Shown here piece after piece: positions 8,851 to 18,800 of a stretch of 64,000 bases of DNA; position 1 is the stretch's first letter; each line of letters opens with the position of its first letter. The DNA comes from Saccharicrinis sp963675435. GTDB lineage: Bacteria > Bacteroidota > Bacteroidia > Bacteroidales > Marinilabiliaceae. The notes under the pieces are model-generated. The model was not told the DNA's origin. It saw only the letters and a program-made list of their open reading frames with translations, and did no database searches. A program made the position numbers and the translations under genes. The stretch spans positions 3,968,001-4,032,000 of the forward strand of contig OY776216.1 in assembly GCA_963675435.1 (NCBI GenBank). Direction: 5' to 3'.

Positions 8851-10374
8851 ATGTCAAAGGAACTGGGAAACAAGGCTTCCGAGCTGGAAAAAGAAAATCA
8901 AAAGCTGAAAGGGCTCATCAACTCCATGGAGTCGGCGATGGGACAGATGCAATCCAGAATGGAGAAAATGCAGTTCCAGATTGATCAAATGAACCGCTTG
9001 CTTTATGGAACAAAACGTGAACGTTTCGTTCACGATGCTGATGACAAGCAGCTTTCTTTACCTTTTGACGTGCCCGAGGAGGCAGCACCTGAAAAAGAAC
9101 AGCAGACAATAAACTATGTGCGTACAAAAGAAAAGAGGCAGCATCCCGGGCGCTTACCTTTGCCATCACACTTACCGGTAGAAGAAATTATATTGGAACC
9201 GAAGGAGGACACTTTCGGGATGAAATGCATCGGAAAAGAAGTGACCGACCAACTGGAACTGGTTCCGGCGAAGCTGTTCATCAAGCGTTATATCCGTCCC
9301 AAATACATCAAGTCAATAGACGATAACAATGTCGATTACAAAGGCGTAATGGCGGAACTCCCTGTTTTTCCAATCGAAAAAGGTATCGCCGGTCCCGGTC
9401 TACTATCTCAGGTCATCGTCGACAAGTTTGTGGATCACTTGCCTGTTTACCGTCAAATAGAGCGTTTCAAAAGGGAGAACATAAAACTTTCTTCATCTAC
9501 ACTCAACGGTTGGCAGGAAAGCATCAGCAATTTACTTGAACCACTATACGATGTTTTAAAGCACAGGGTACTCGCGCAAGGTTATATACAGGCCGATGAA
9601 ACCCCAATTCCCGTTCTGGATAAACAGAAGAAAGGGAAAACGCACCGGGGATATTATTGGATTTATCACAGCCCTTTAGAAAAAATGGTGTTCTTCGATT
9701 ATAACACCGGAAGATCCAGGGAAGGCCCGAAAAAACTTCTTGGAAACTTCAAAGGCTATCTTCAGACCGATGGCTACCAAGTATATGATCTGATTGCAGC
9801 AAAGAATCCGGATATAACCCTGGTCAATTGCATGGCCCACGCACGCCGATATTTTGAGAAAGCCTTGCCATATGATCAAAAACAAGCAGAATATGCCATG
9901 GGAATGTTCCAAAAACTCTATGCCGTGGAGCGAAAAGCCCGGGAACAGAACATGCCTCCCAAGGAACGTCACGCTCTGAGGCTTGATGAATCGTTGCCAT
10001 TGATAAACGAACTGGGGAAATGGATGGTGGAAACCTATAAATCTACCAATCCCAAATCTCCGTTGGGCACGGCCACCGCATATTGCATTGAACGTTGGAA
10101 TAATTTATTGGCTTATCTTAACGATGGCAATTTGGAAATAGATAATAACCTTGCCGAAAATGCTATTCGCCCAATCACACTCGGCAGGAAGAATTATCTG
10201 TTCGCTGGATCTAACCGAGGTGCAGAACGGGCAGCTATGTTCTATTCGTTCTTTGCTACATGTAAAAAGAACAATGTAAACCCCTTTGAATGGCTGAAAA
10301 AGGTGCTTGAAATAATCCCTACCTATAAGGTGAACAAACTTGCAGATCTTTTACCTCAGAATTTAAAACTATAG
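8851..10374 (+). CDS. tnpC: IS66 family transposase TnpC, copy B
   Basis: This 507-aa transposase is identical to copy A: coiled coil, LLYGTKRERF, and the DDE core with QADETPIP, QTDGYQVY and NNLAENAIRP. No mutation distinguishes the copies at the protein level. Confidence 0.95.
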   Translation: MSKELGNKASELEKENQKLKGLINSMESAMGQMQSRMEKMQFQIDQMNRLLYGTKRERFVHDADDKQLSLPFDVPEEAAPEKEQQTINYVRTKEKRQHPGRLPLPSHLPVEEIILEPKEDTFGMKCIGKEVTDQLELVPAKLFIKRYIRPKYIKSIDDNNVDYKGVMAELPVFPIEKGIAGPGLLSQVIVDKFVDHLPVYRQIERFKRENIKLSSSTLNGWQESISNLLEPLYDVLKHRVLAQGYIQADETPIPVLDKQKKGKTHRGYYWIYHSPLEKMVFFDYNTGRSREGPKKLLGNFKGYLQTDGYQVYDLIAAKNPDITLVNCMAHARRYFEKALPYDQKQAEYAMGMFQKLYAVERKAREQNMPPKERHALRLDESLPLINELGKWMVETYKSTNPKSPLGTATAYCIERWNNLLAYLNDGNLEIDNNLAENAIRPITLGRKNYLFAGSNRGAERAAMFYSFFATCKKNNVNPFEWLKKVLEIIPTYKVNKLADLLPQNLKL

Positions 10375-12489
10375 CTCCCAAGCGCTAAACAAATATCACA
10401 CATCTTCGTCAAAAAACTATGACCTACTTAGCAGTGGGGATACGGTTATAAAAAGTTCCGTCTGTTATAGGAGAATATCTTTTTCCCCCAAAAGCACACA
10501 AGTCGCTTATTCTTGAGCTAGATAATAAACTGATCTTAATGGATAAATATTGGCTTAATGATGGCTCTAATTTATGTTTTCTTTTTTTAACATGGTTGCA
10601 AAAAAACATCAATAGTATTTAAAATTCTGATGGATATGAAACCTAATTTCATGACAGTTAGATATGAATGGAATGACACAATTAAGTTCGAAATTAATCC
10701 TCAAAAAGATGAATATATAGAATATTTTACTATTTATTGGGATGAGCAAATGGTTAAAATCTTTTTCTCTCATAAATCAAATTTACACGAACTTATAGAT
10801 TCAGTTTAATCTTTCGGTAATATAATAAGAAGAGCCTTTTAGGGGGTGTACTTTTTGACTTCTAATGTGAATCAAGGCTTAAAATTATAGTTTAAAAACG
10901 CAGCAGATAGCTTGTATAAAGCCTTTGGTAGATCAAACTTTGCCAACTCTTTGTATATCTGTTTTTTTAATTAGCCAAGCAAACATCACCTCAATAGGTT
11001 GCCTTACACTAGAAATTGCGGTGGAATACAAATCGTCCGCTGCTCTTATCCTTTGTTTTATAATGTCATCCATTCCTTTCACTGCGTTAATTGGCGTAAA
11101 CATTTCAGAGTCATATTTTGATTTCATTTCTTCATTGTGTTCATGGTTTAAATATATTTTATCACCAAAGAATGGTCTATCATGTATTTCCGACCAAGCT
11201 TCGTTTTATACGTTAATGTCGTTCACTGATGTAGGAGAATAAATAATCTGCTCAGGATATGGAAGTGCCCCTTCCCGCCTAAAACCAAGCATATTCAATT
11301 TCAAACCATAATAGTACGTACACTTTGTTGAACAATATTCTTTATCTGTTATTTCTCTGGCAACTTTACCTTTTCGCTTGCCTGAACATGTGATGATTGG
11401 CATGGAATCCAATAAACTTTGATTGCTGCAGCAACCCTCAAGCTGATAGTCATTTGTCAATAATTCAGTTAAGTTGGCAAAGGCTCCACACAATCTATTT
11501 AATCGATTATTAAAGGCTAGATAAGAGCCAATTTTAGGAAACCAGCACTGTAAGTAGTCATACCTGAAAAAGTACTATTCTTTGAGATTTAATTGTTTTC
11601 AGAGAATAGTAGTTTTCTAAAAAAAAGATTCTAAACAAGGCCAAAAGTACTTGCTCTTTAATTCTATTGAGCATTTTCTTTAAATTAAATCCAGTACCAG
11701 CTAAAATGGTATTTATTTTATCTCCATTGACCCCTTTTAAATAATTCCTTAACATCCTGTGGTCATGTTTTATATGACCAATAACTGGTTCTATACCAGC
11801 CCTTGCCCTAAATCGTTTTCGTGCTTTTTGTTTCTCGTAGAGAGTAGCTCCCTTTTTAGGAGCTGTAGGCGATATTATCTCAACGCCGTTAATATTTTTC
11901 TTTCCTCTGTACCCCCTGTCTACAATTCCAACTTTGGGAATGCTCTCTGTCAAATATTCTGTTTGCTTAAGATGGGCTTCAAGGGTATGTCCATCGTATG
12001 GGTTGCTTTCAAAGGCAATAGCACCGACTACTATTTTTGAAGTTTTGGTTAGTACAATTCCGGATTTATTTCCGAACTCAAATTTCTTTGCTTCTTTTCC
12101 TTTTGCAATACAATTAACTTCTGGTTCATGGATACTGTATATTTTATTCTGATCCCCTTTTTTCTGCATTAAGATTTTGTTGAGAATAACAAAGAGTCCT
12201 TCATATTTTATTTTTTGTGCCGAATTAAATTGTCTTTCAATATCCCTGACCTGGCGACCTGCTATGGTCTTTATTCTTCGTAAGGCTGCTTTAGCTTTCT
12301 TTCTTCGTTTGGGATGGCTGTGGAAACGCTGATCTATCATTAACTGTTTTAAAGTTCGAGTATAACTCTGACGTAATGTTATTCCCTCTTGTTTAGCTAT
12401 CGTATTAACTTTTTCTATGATGCGCTTATGTAACTTTGCATCTGTTGGGTAAGTGATGTTCTGTAACCGTCTCCGCATACCCCCCCTTC

Positions 12490-12536
12490 AAAAAAATGCC
12501 CCATCAGATTTATTAATTTGATGGGGCGTTTTTTAC
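12490..12536 (-). terminator. Hairpin terminator after tnpC
   Basis: A 9-base perfect stem, GCCCCATCA (12498-12506) and TGATGGGGC (12519-12527), is preceded by A6 and followed by T6. It lies directly past the tnpC stop and can act in both directions, insulating the element from outside transcription. Confidence 0.75.
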
Positions 12537-12538
12537 TT

Positions 12539-14002
12539 TTATTCAGCCCATCTATCTGGAAGTAGGTTTCGGATTTGTTCACTTGTCATCTTTGGACTTT
12601 CTGCCAAACGCTGCATTACATCCTTGAAATAGGAAAATGTATTTATATTATTCAATCTGCATGAAATAGCTAGAGAATAAAGAATAGCAGTTCTACTGGC
12701 ACCAGCATTAGAACCACAAAAAAGCGAATTACGACGACTAATGCTGATATAGCGCATAGGTCGTTCAATTATATTATTGTCCAGATCGTATTCGGTAGAT
12801 ATGATAATGTTGTAAATGGACTCTAATTCATTCAGACAGTAAGCTGTAGCTTTAGCTAATATGTGGTTCGGCAATATCTCAGGATCTTTTTCTATATCCC
12901 TGAGTTTCTTTTCTAACTTCATATATACTTTTAGCGAAGCTTCTTTCCATTTTTCTTTTGGTTTTTTCTTTCGGATACTATAAAATTGATTGTATAGGTT
13001 AATAACTTCGAGAGCTTCGGGTTGTTCCCCGATCTCTATAAATTTTCTTTTGCAATGTTGAACACAACCTAAGCGTATTGCTTTGGGATAATCCCATCCT
13101 TCTAAAACTTTGTATGAACTATATCCATCAGTCTGTACAACACCTTTATAATCCTTCGGTAGATAATTAGTGAAGACCGTCTTACTTCGTGAACCACTTT
13201 CATAAATGAACTGTATTAAATTGTTTTGGTGAGAAAAAGCACTCCAAAAATAACCCTTGCGACTTCCTTTATCACCACCTAATATAGTGTGGTAGGTTTC
13301 ATCAAAATGAATGTAGGAATCAGCTAAAATAGCATTTTTGAGTACTGGCATTAATCTATCAAGTAACCCTGCTGATTTTTCAATTAATCCATGAGTGGTT
13401 GCCTTTGGAATGTCAATGCCCATCTCATTTAGGTATTTCATGATGCGTTCAACTGGTAAGCCGTACACATATCTTTGTTGAATCAGGTGTGCCAGCAATG
13501 AACTGTCAAAATTAGAATTCATGAAAGGTGTCATAGGGGCTTTGCCTTCGAAAAAATCATCGCCCATTCTATATTTTTTACAGTGGTAAATATGTTTGAT
13601 AAGACGGGGTGGAATATACTCATACCTTATCACATCGCGATAAAACAGGTAAACGGCAGCCTTTTCGTCAAAGCTAGCATCGGAAGGCATAACATCTTCT
13701 ACAAGCTCTTCGATATTATCATATACTTTTCTTTTGGCTCCATTATTACCTCTTTGTTTGGGAGTAGGAGCCTTAGGTGTATTCGCAGGTACAGATGTTG
13801 TATTCTTGCGTTTTTCGGTATTTTTAGGAAGGTTAATCTGTGCAAAGCGCTTCAGCTTTTCAGCACCTTTATCCTTCTCCAGAATCGCTGCTTTTAATGC
13901 AGTCAACTCTTTAGTAAGTTCTTCTACGGTACTCATTAACTTTGCATTTTGCTCCTTAAAAAAAGCCACTAACTCCTTGTCTGTCATGACATAAAGATAC
14001 AA
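12539..14002 (-). CDS. tnpC: IS66-like transposase TnpC (short type)
   Basis: This 487-aa IS66-family DDE transposase has an N-terminal coiled coil (about 5-50) and a Lys/Asn/Pro-rich linker. It then has a catalytic core with YIHFDETYHTIL, VVQTDGYSSYKVL and NNIIERPMRYI supplying D, D and E. It lacks the LLYGTKRE block of copies A and B, so it belongs to a separate IS66 branch. It is intact and probably functional. A Met at residue 6 is an alternative start. Confidence 0.93.
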   Translation of the reverse strand: MYLYVMTDKELVAFFKEQNAKLMSTVEELTKELTALKAAILEKDKGAEKLKRFAQINLPKNTEKRKNTTSVPANTPKAPTPKQRGNNGAKRKVYDNIEELVEDVMPSDASFDEKAAVYLFYRDVIRYEYIPPRLIKHIYHCKKYRMGDDFFEGKAPMTPFMNSNFDSSLLAHLIQQRYVYGLPVERIMKYLNEMGIDIPKATTHGLIEKSAGLLDRLMPVLKNAILADSYIHFDETYHTILGGDKGSRKGYFWSAFSHQNNLIQFIYESGSRSKTVFTNYLPKDYKGVVQTDGYSSYKVLEGWDYPKAIRLGCVQHCKRKFIEIGEQPEALEVINLYNQFYSIRKKKPKEKWKEASLKVYMKLEKKLRDIEKDPEILPNHILAKATAYCLNELESIYNIIISTEYDLDNNIIERPMRYISISRRNSLFCGSNAGASRTAILYSLAISCRLNNINTFSYFKDVMQRLAESPKMTSEQIRNLLPDRWAE

Positions 14003-14061
14003 AAAAAGTGCGGTTTTACCATAAGAAAATCATACTATCTTCCATCTTTAATCTCTCTATA

Positions 14062-14424
14062 TCAAAGAGTTAACTGGGCTTTTATCCGTAATTCGTTAGA
14101 GCTACTTTTGTGTTTTATGGCATTAACCATTTTGTCTAAAATATCATGTTCAAGCTCAATAAAAGCACCTTTTCTTAGTTGTTGTGGTAGCGTATAACAT
14201 CCTAATTCCAGCTTTTTGTTATAAAGAACAAATCCTTCCCTTTGCCATCGTAGTACCTTGATAGATTTACGTGTCTTGCCAATGAAGACATACCCATCGC
14301 CATTGAGCGCATTCATATTTCCTGATATTTTTACCAGGTGATAAAGTGAATGAATTCCTTTTCGCATGTCGACTGGCTCGCAAAAAAAGTAAAAACGTGT
14401 ATCCTCTGTGAAATTAAAAATCAT
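14062..14424 (-). CDS. tnpB: IS66 accessory protein TnpB (short-type element)
   Basis: This IS66 Orf2 protein of about 120 residues is recognised by PVDMRKGIHSLYHLV and YVFIGKTRKSIKVLRW. The start at 14424 (MIFNFTEDTRFY) fits the family better than the upstream in-frame ATG at 14466, which would add 14 residues with no counterpart. It precedes tnpC by 59 bases. Confidence 0.9.
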   Translation of the reverse strand: MIFNFTEDTRFYFFCEPVDMRKGIHSLYHLVKISGNMNALNGDGYVFIGKTRKSIKVLRWQREGFVLYNKKLELGCYTLPQQLRKGAFIELEHDILDKMVNAIKHKSSSNELRIKAQLTL

Positions 14425-15371
14425 AATGTATCCTTTGATGTGAGAAATATGGATACAAAGCTTCAAAGTTTTATCACATAAAACTATACGCCATTGTGGA
14501 GACGCTTACGATGTTCTTTTCTTGAACAGTACTGTCTATCAACACCTCATTCTCTTGAGCCTCTTTGCCAAAAAGTTGAACTGAAATTTTTAGCAGTTTT
14601 TCAGCGCCTTCTTCTCCTATACGCTTTCTGAAATGTATAAATTCAGTTGGATCAAAAGGTTTTTCGGTCTGAAAAACTTTCTCCCCACTAAAATATTGCC
14701 AATAAGGATTTTCGATCCACCTATCAATAATAGCTTCATCGCTAAGGTTATAAATATACTTTAGTAAAAGCAAGCCTATTACGCTACGTATGGGAACCGA
14801 TGGCCGTCCAAAGTCTGAATAATAAACTGAGAAATCACCTTCGATCTTATCCCAATCAATTTGTTTAGACAAAACACATAGTTCGTGCTTTAGATTAATA
14901 AACTTTTCTAGAGGTGTATCAAAAATACTCAACTGTGGAGTATTGTCTTGTTTTCCAACCATATCTGCAAGCTTTATGTCTAAAATACACATTTGCTTGC
15001 AGATTTATAAACTTAAGTGCAAATGCTTATAAACTGGTTATCAACAACCTATTCCATTTTTAAGGGTGAACTAAGTAATCAAAAGCAAACTTATGAATAT
15101 GCTTAATCTTACTATACTCTTGGTAATGTACTCCATAAAGATATATTGTCATAACCTCTTGATCAGTAAACTTGGGGTGCTTGTTATTACTGAAACGTTC
15201 ACGGTAATATTGTACTATGTTAAAGTAGTCACAGACTAACTCGTATATTCTTATTAAATTGTCGTCTTTATCTTTGAAAATCAAACTTTCAATAGCGCAA
15301 GAAATTATTGCATAATGTTTATATTTAAGTATTTAAACAAGTATAATATCAAAATACGGGCCCTTTAGAAA

Positions 15372-15872
15372 CTACATATCAGATTTAACATTTAGCAATT
15401 TTGCCATATCTAAAGTCATCTTCATCACCTCATTTCTAGATTTGCTAACATCTTGGAGCTTTTGCTTAATATAATCTTGAGTGCGCTTAATTGTAATATG
15501 ACTTGATACACGAGCGTATAACTCTTCTTTTTTAAATGGCTTTGTAATATAATCAACACCTCCTAGTTCAAACCCCTTTACTATATCATCTGTTTCTGTT
15601 TTAGCAGTTAAAAATATAATCGGAATATCAACTAACCTCTCATTCTCTTTAATCATTTTACACACGGTAAAACCATCCATTTTGGGCATCATAATATCCA
15701 ACAACACTAAATCAATTTTTGTATTATTTAATATTTCCAATGCATCAGGTCCATTTAATGCTAATGCGATTTTATATCCCTTTTCTTTTAAAAAAGAACT
15801 AACAACTCTTAAATTATCCTTATTATCATCTACAGCCAGGATATAAATTTCACTTTTATCAATATTTTCCAT
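15372..15872 (-). CDS. Single-domain response regulator with helical tail
   Basis: This 166-aa receiver protein has the acidic pair D15/D16, phospho-acceptor D59 in LVLLDIMMPKMDG, T89 and K111 in the KPF switch motif, so phosphorylation should work normally. Residues about 125-166 form a charged helical tail rather than a DNA-binding or enzymatic domain. It starts 14 bases after the large hybrid kinase and is the last gene of a FIST-kinase-receiver operon. It probably takes phosphate from that kinase, or passes it on to an unlinked output. Confidence 0.92.
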   Translation of the reverse strand: MENIDKSEIYILAVDDNKDNLRVVSSFLKEKGYKIALALNGPDALEILNNTKIDLVLLDIMMPKMDGFTVCKMIKENERLVDIPIIFLTAKTETDDIVKGFELGGVDYITKPFKKEELYARVSSHITIKRTQDYIKQKLQDVSKSRNEVMKMTLDMAKLLNVKSDM

Positions 15873-15886
15873 TTCATTTATATTTT

Positions 15887-18800
15887 TTATTGCATTAAAT
15901 ATTTCTTTAATTCTTTTATCAATTCAGGAAAAACAATTAAGTTCGAATTTATAGATTCTAAGTCAATATTTTCAACGTCATCGAGAAGTCTTAATGCCCA
16001 TTTATATAATGTATTAATCTTAAAAGTGTTTGCAAAACTTCCAATATTCTTAGCAAAGTCTTCAATTTTAAATAATACTAATGACCCTTTTATTTCTTTC
16101 CACAGAGGAACAAACTTTTCTTCAAGCTCTATAATTATCATTGGAAGATTATCTAATACTTCTTCTGACAAATCTAATTTTTCATGCTCAACCTCTGTTG
16201 GTTCAATAACCTCTTCTACTTCATACTCCTCATATTTTAAATATTTGGTGAGTAATTTAATTAAGTCGGACTTTCTTACTGGCTTAAATAGTTTATCATC
16301 AAATATTTTATAATTATCATTTTCTTCTGATCCAAAAACAGAAGCAGTATAAGCTACAACAGGAATATTACTTAAATTCGGATTAGATTTAATTTTTTGC
16401 GCTACCTGATAACCATCCATTCCAGGCATTCTTAAATCCATTAAAATTAAATCTGGTTTGCTATACTTTAATATTTCAAGAGCTATTTCTCCATTATCTG
16501 CAGAATTAACCTTTAATCCTAATTCAATAAGGTAATTTTCAATTGTATCAATATTTACAATAACATCATCTACTACTAAAATTGTTCCTGCATTAAAATG
16601 AATATTATTAACATAATCATTAGCATCATCATTTAAATAGATAATTTCATCTGTTATTTTAACCTCTGGAATAGTTACTGTAAAAGTAGAACCTTGCTGA
16701 AGTTTACTCTTCAAGGAAATATTACCTCCCATCTTTTCTATTAACCTTTTAGATATTGCTAGACCAAGACCTGCTCCTTCATACTTTCTATTCAATTGAC
16801 CTGACTGCTGTTGAAATGCCTCAAAAATCATTTGTTGTTGATTTTGAGGAATACCTATTCCTGTATCTACAATTTTCAAGGATAAAACCCCCTTTCCATT
16901 GCATATATGCTTAAACCCTATTTTCACTTGAATGTATCCTTTATGTGTAAACTTTAATGCATTTCCAACAAGGTTAAATAAAACTTGTTTTACTCTAATT
17001 TCATCCAACAGTATCGCCTTAGGGAAATCGGGAGTTATTGAAATACGTACATCTAGTCCCTTTTTATGAGCTTTATCCTCAAATAATAGCTTTATTTCTT
17101 CAACAATATATACTAAATCCATAGGTTGGGGTGATACAACCAATTTCCCTGCATCTATTTTTGATAAGTCAAGTATATCATTTAGAAGTGATAAAAGTAA
17201 ATTTCCACTACTTAAAACTGACTTAAGCATTTTCTTATGTTGCACATTTTCTACTTTTAGATATAGTGCCTCACTAAATCCTAAAATAGCATTCATCGGA
17301 GTCCTGATTTCATGACTCATATTTGCCAAAAATTCACTCTTAGCTTGATTGGCTTGATTTGCTTTATCCCTTTCTGCTTTTAATTCACTCTCATATTTTT
17401 TTCTTTGCGATATATCTCTTGCTATAGTAATTACCTCTCTATTGTTCATTCTCGCGAAACGAGCTTCATAAAAAATCAATTCTGACTGCGAAATAACTGA
17501 ATATTCTATTCTGGTAAAACCACTTTTAATGCAAGATTTAATGGCACTTAACATTTGAGATGCAGTTTCAGGGGCAAATACTTCATTTACATTTTTTTTA
17601 ACCAAATCTTTATTAAACGAATGCTCTTTTGAACTTCCTTTATAATTTAGTATCATTCCATTCTTACTAAAATGAAATAATTTATCTGGAATAGATTCTA
17701 AAATAGCTCTATTAATAGCTTCACTTTCCTTTAATGATTGTTCTGATATTTTTCGTTCATATGCATTAGCTATAATTCCGGATATTGTTCTTAATAATTC
17801 TAGTTCTGATTTATTCCATTTCTTTACCCGTAAACATTCATCAAAACCAATAAAGCCAAAGAATTTTCCTTGAACAAACAAAGGATAAACTATGATAGAC
17901 TTAATGTTTTGAGGTTCTAGAATCTCAATCAAATCTTGTGGTAATTCTCTTATATTTTCAGAATAAACCCGTCCTTCATTGATTAGCATGGGTTTCCAAG
18001 AGGGTATATAATCATAAGGAATTTCCTGAAGGTCGTTTATTTGACTTTCTACATTAATATTACACCACTCATATGTATTTGAAGTTATATATCCATCTTG
18101 GGCATCTTCAAATATATATACTCTACTAACATCAATATGATGACCAATTTTTTTTAAAATTGAATTAATAATATTTTTAAATGAAGTTAAAGTATTTAGC
18201 TCAAGAGCAATATCTGAAAGTAGTTCTTGCTGCAGATAGTTTTGATGCAAAGCCAACTCATTTTGCTTTCGGGTATGAATATTTACCAAGGTTCCAACCA
18301 TTTTTATAGCTTTGCCTTCGGGATTATATTCAGTGATTTTACCTGTATCCTGAACCCAAATATATTCCTTCTTTTTATTTCGAATTCTATACTCCACTTG
18401 ATATATAACACTTTCTCCATTTAAATGTTTACTCAATGTATCTGTTACTTTTTTAAGATCATTTTTATGTATACGTTTTTCATGCTTCGTTATAGATGAT
18501 TCTGATGCCTTTTGTGATTCTCCCAATATTGCTCTCCATCTTGCACTATAATTTATATTACCAGAATTAATATCCCATTGCCATAAACCAGCTTCACTAC
18601 CTAATAAAGTTAACTCTAACTGCTCAGCATATTGATGCAATTGAATTTCATATTCCTTACGTTTAGAAATATCAACCATAATATATCTAATCCCAACATT
18701 TTTTGAATTCTCTGTGATATGATTGGAATATACAATTACAGGAAAAACTGTTCCATCTTTTTTTAGTGCCATATAATCTCTGGGTGGGATGGCACTATTA

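Larger units (their letters stand above)
7998..10443 (+). mobile_element. IS66-family insertion sequence, copy B
   Basis: This is a complete 2446-base element with the same length, same ends (GTATCCGCACTACTAAG and, inverted, GTATCCCCACTGCTAAG) and same proteins as copy A, in the opposite orientation. The perfect 8-base target duplication ggttataa flanks it at 7990-7997 and 10444-10451. This differs from copy A's duplication, so the two are separate insertions rather than a duplicated block. It interrupts the methyltransferase pseudogene. Confidence 0.95.
7686..10809 (+). pseudogene. Class I SAM methyltransferase pseudogene, split by IS66 copy B
   Basis: Conceptual reading from the ATG at 7686 gives VLEIGGCHNPHLRSN (the SAM-binding glycine motif), then LPFKDKEFDNSITNQELEHT (acidic loop and motif II), then DPKAFLKVQMRVYKRGYK. 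The reading continues after the IS66 element at 10444 as FPSVIGEYLFPPKAHKSL to a stop near 10809. At least two single-base frameshifts (near 7741 and in the T-run at 7858-7862) show the gene had decayed. This is the Methyltransf_11-like type often found in surface-polysaccharide clusters. The assignment comes from motif strings only, and the substrate is unknown. Confidence 0.7.
12466..14509 (-). mobile_element. IS66-like insertion sequence of the tnpB-tnpC type
   Basis: This is a 2044-base element with inverted ends GTAACCGTCTCC (12466) and GTAAGCGTCTCC (read inward from 14509). The perfect 8-base target duplication gatgttct is at 12458-12465 and 14510-14517. It carries only tnpB and tnpC; no tnpA-like gene is present, as in the ISBst12-like subgroup. 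It is clearly different from copies A and B. Confidence 0.95.
11558..14992 (-). pseudogene. IS5-family transposase, cleanly split by an IS66-like element
   Basis: The N-terminal half (14992 down to 14510) contains FDTPLEKFINLKHELCVLSK, DFGRPSVPIRSVIGLLLLKY and EVLIDSTVQEKNI, where the D is the first catalytic residue. The C-terminal half (12457 down to 11558) continues TYPTDAKLHKRIIEK and carries VGIVDRGYRGKK (second Asp) and RARAGIEPVIGHIK (the Glu block). Removing the IS66-like element and one 8-base duplicate joins the halves without a frameshift into a 460-codon frame. The gene was therefore intact when hit. A Met at 14962 is an alternative start. Confidence 0.88.
11557..15071 (-). mobile_element. 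IS5-family insertion sequence carrying a nested IS66-like element
   Basis: Direct repeats taagta at 11551-11556 and 15072-15077 bracket the element. The ends GTCATACCTGAAAAA (11557) and, inverted, GTTCACCCTTAAAAA (15071) form an imperfect inverted repeat. Removing it with one repeat restores the frame of the surrounding DDE transposase. Without the nested IS66-like element (12466-14509 plus 8 bases) it is about 1.46 kb. Confidence 0.8.
10872..15284 (-). pseudogene. DDE transposase pseudogene, interrupted by IS5-type element
   Basis: The N-terminal piece (15284 down to 15072) ends HIHKFAFDYL. If the IS5-type element and one taagta copy are removed, it continues in frame as QCWFPKIGSYLAFNNRLNRL. 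Further down are SLLDSMPIITCSGKRKGK (first Asp block), a frameshift near 11175-11205, and VRQPIEVMFAWLIKKTDIQR followed by a stop where Arg is expected. The fold is DDE_Tnp_1-like; whether IS4 or IS982 grouping is right cannot be settled by eye. The stop and frameshift make it inactive apart from the insertion. Confidence 0.75.
10841..15366 (-). mobile_element. Degenerate DDE insertion sequence (IS4/IS982-like), split by IS5-type element
   Basis: The extent is inferred from an imperfect terminal repeat: AGGGGGTGTACTTTTTGA at 10841-10858 and, inverted, AGGGCCCGTATTTTGAT near 15350-15366. Inside are the C-terminal part (10872-11550) and N-terminal part (15072-15284) of one transposase. The IS5-family element at 11557-15071 with its 6-base flanks lies between them. 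Ends are approximate, and no target duplication could be read. Confidence 0.65.

Noticed and set aside
8790..8984. Small basic 64-residue frame overlapping the start of tnpC in IS66 copies
   Set aside because: It lies in another frame of tnpC, has no family motif, and is conserved only because the copies are identical.
4518..10443. Composite transposon bounded by the two inverted IS66 copies
   Set aside because: Both copies have their own perfect, different target duplications, and the DNA between them is only the ends of other broken elements and genes.
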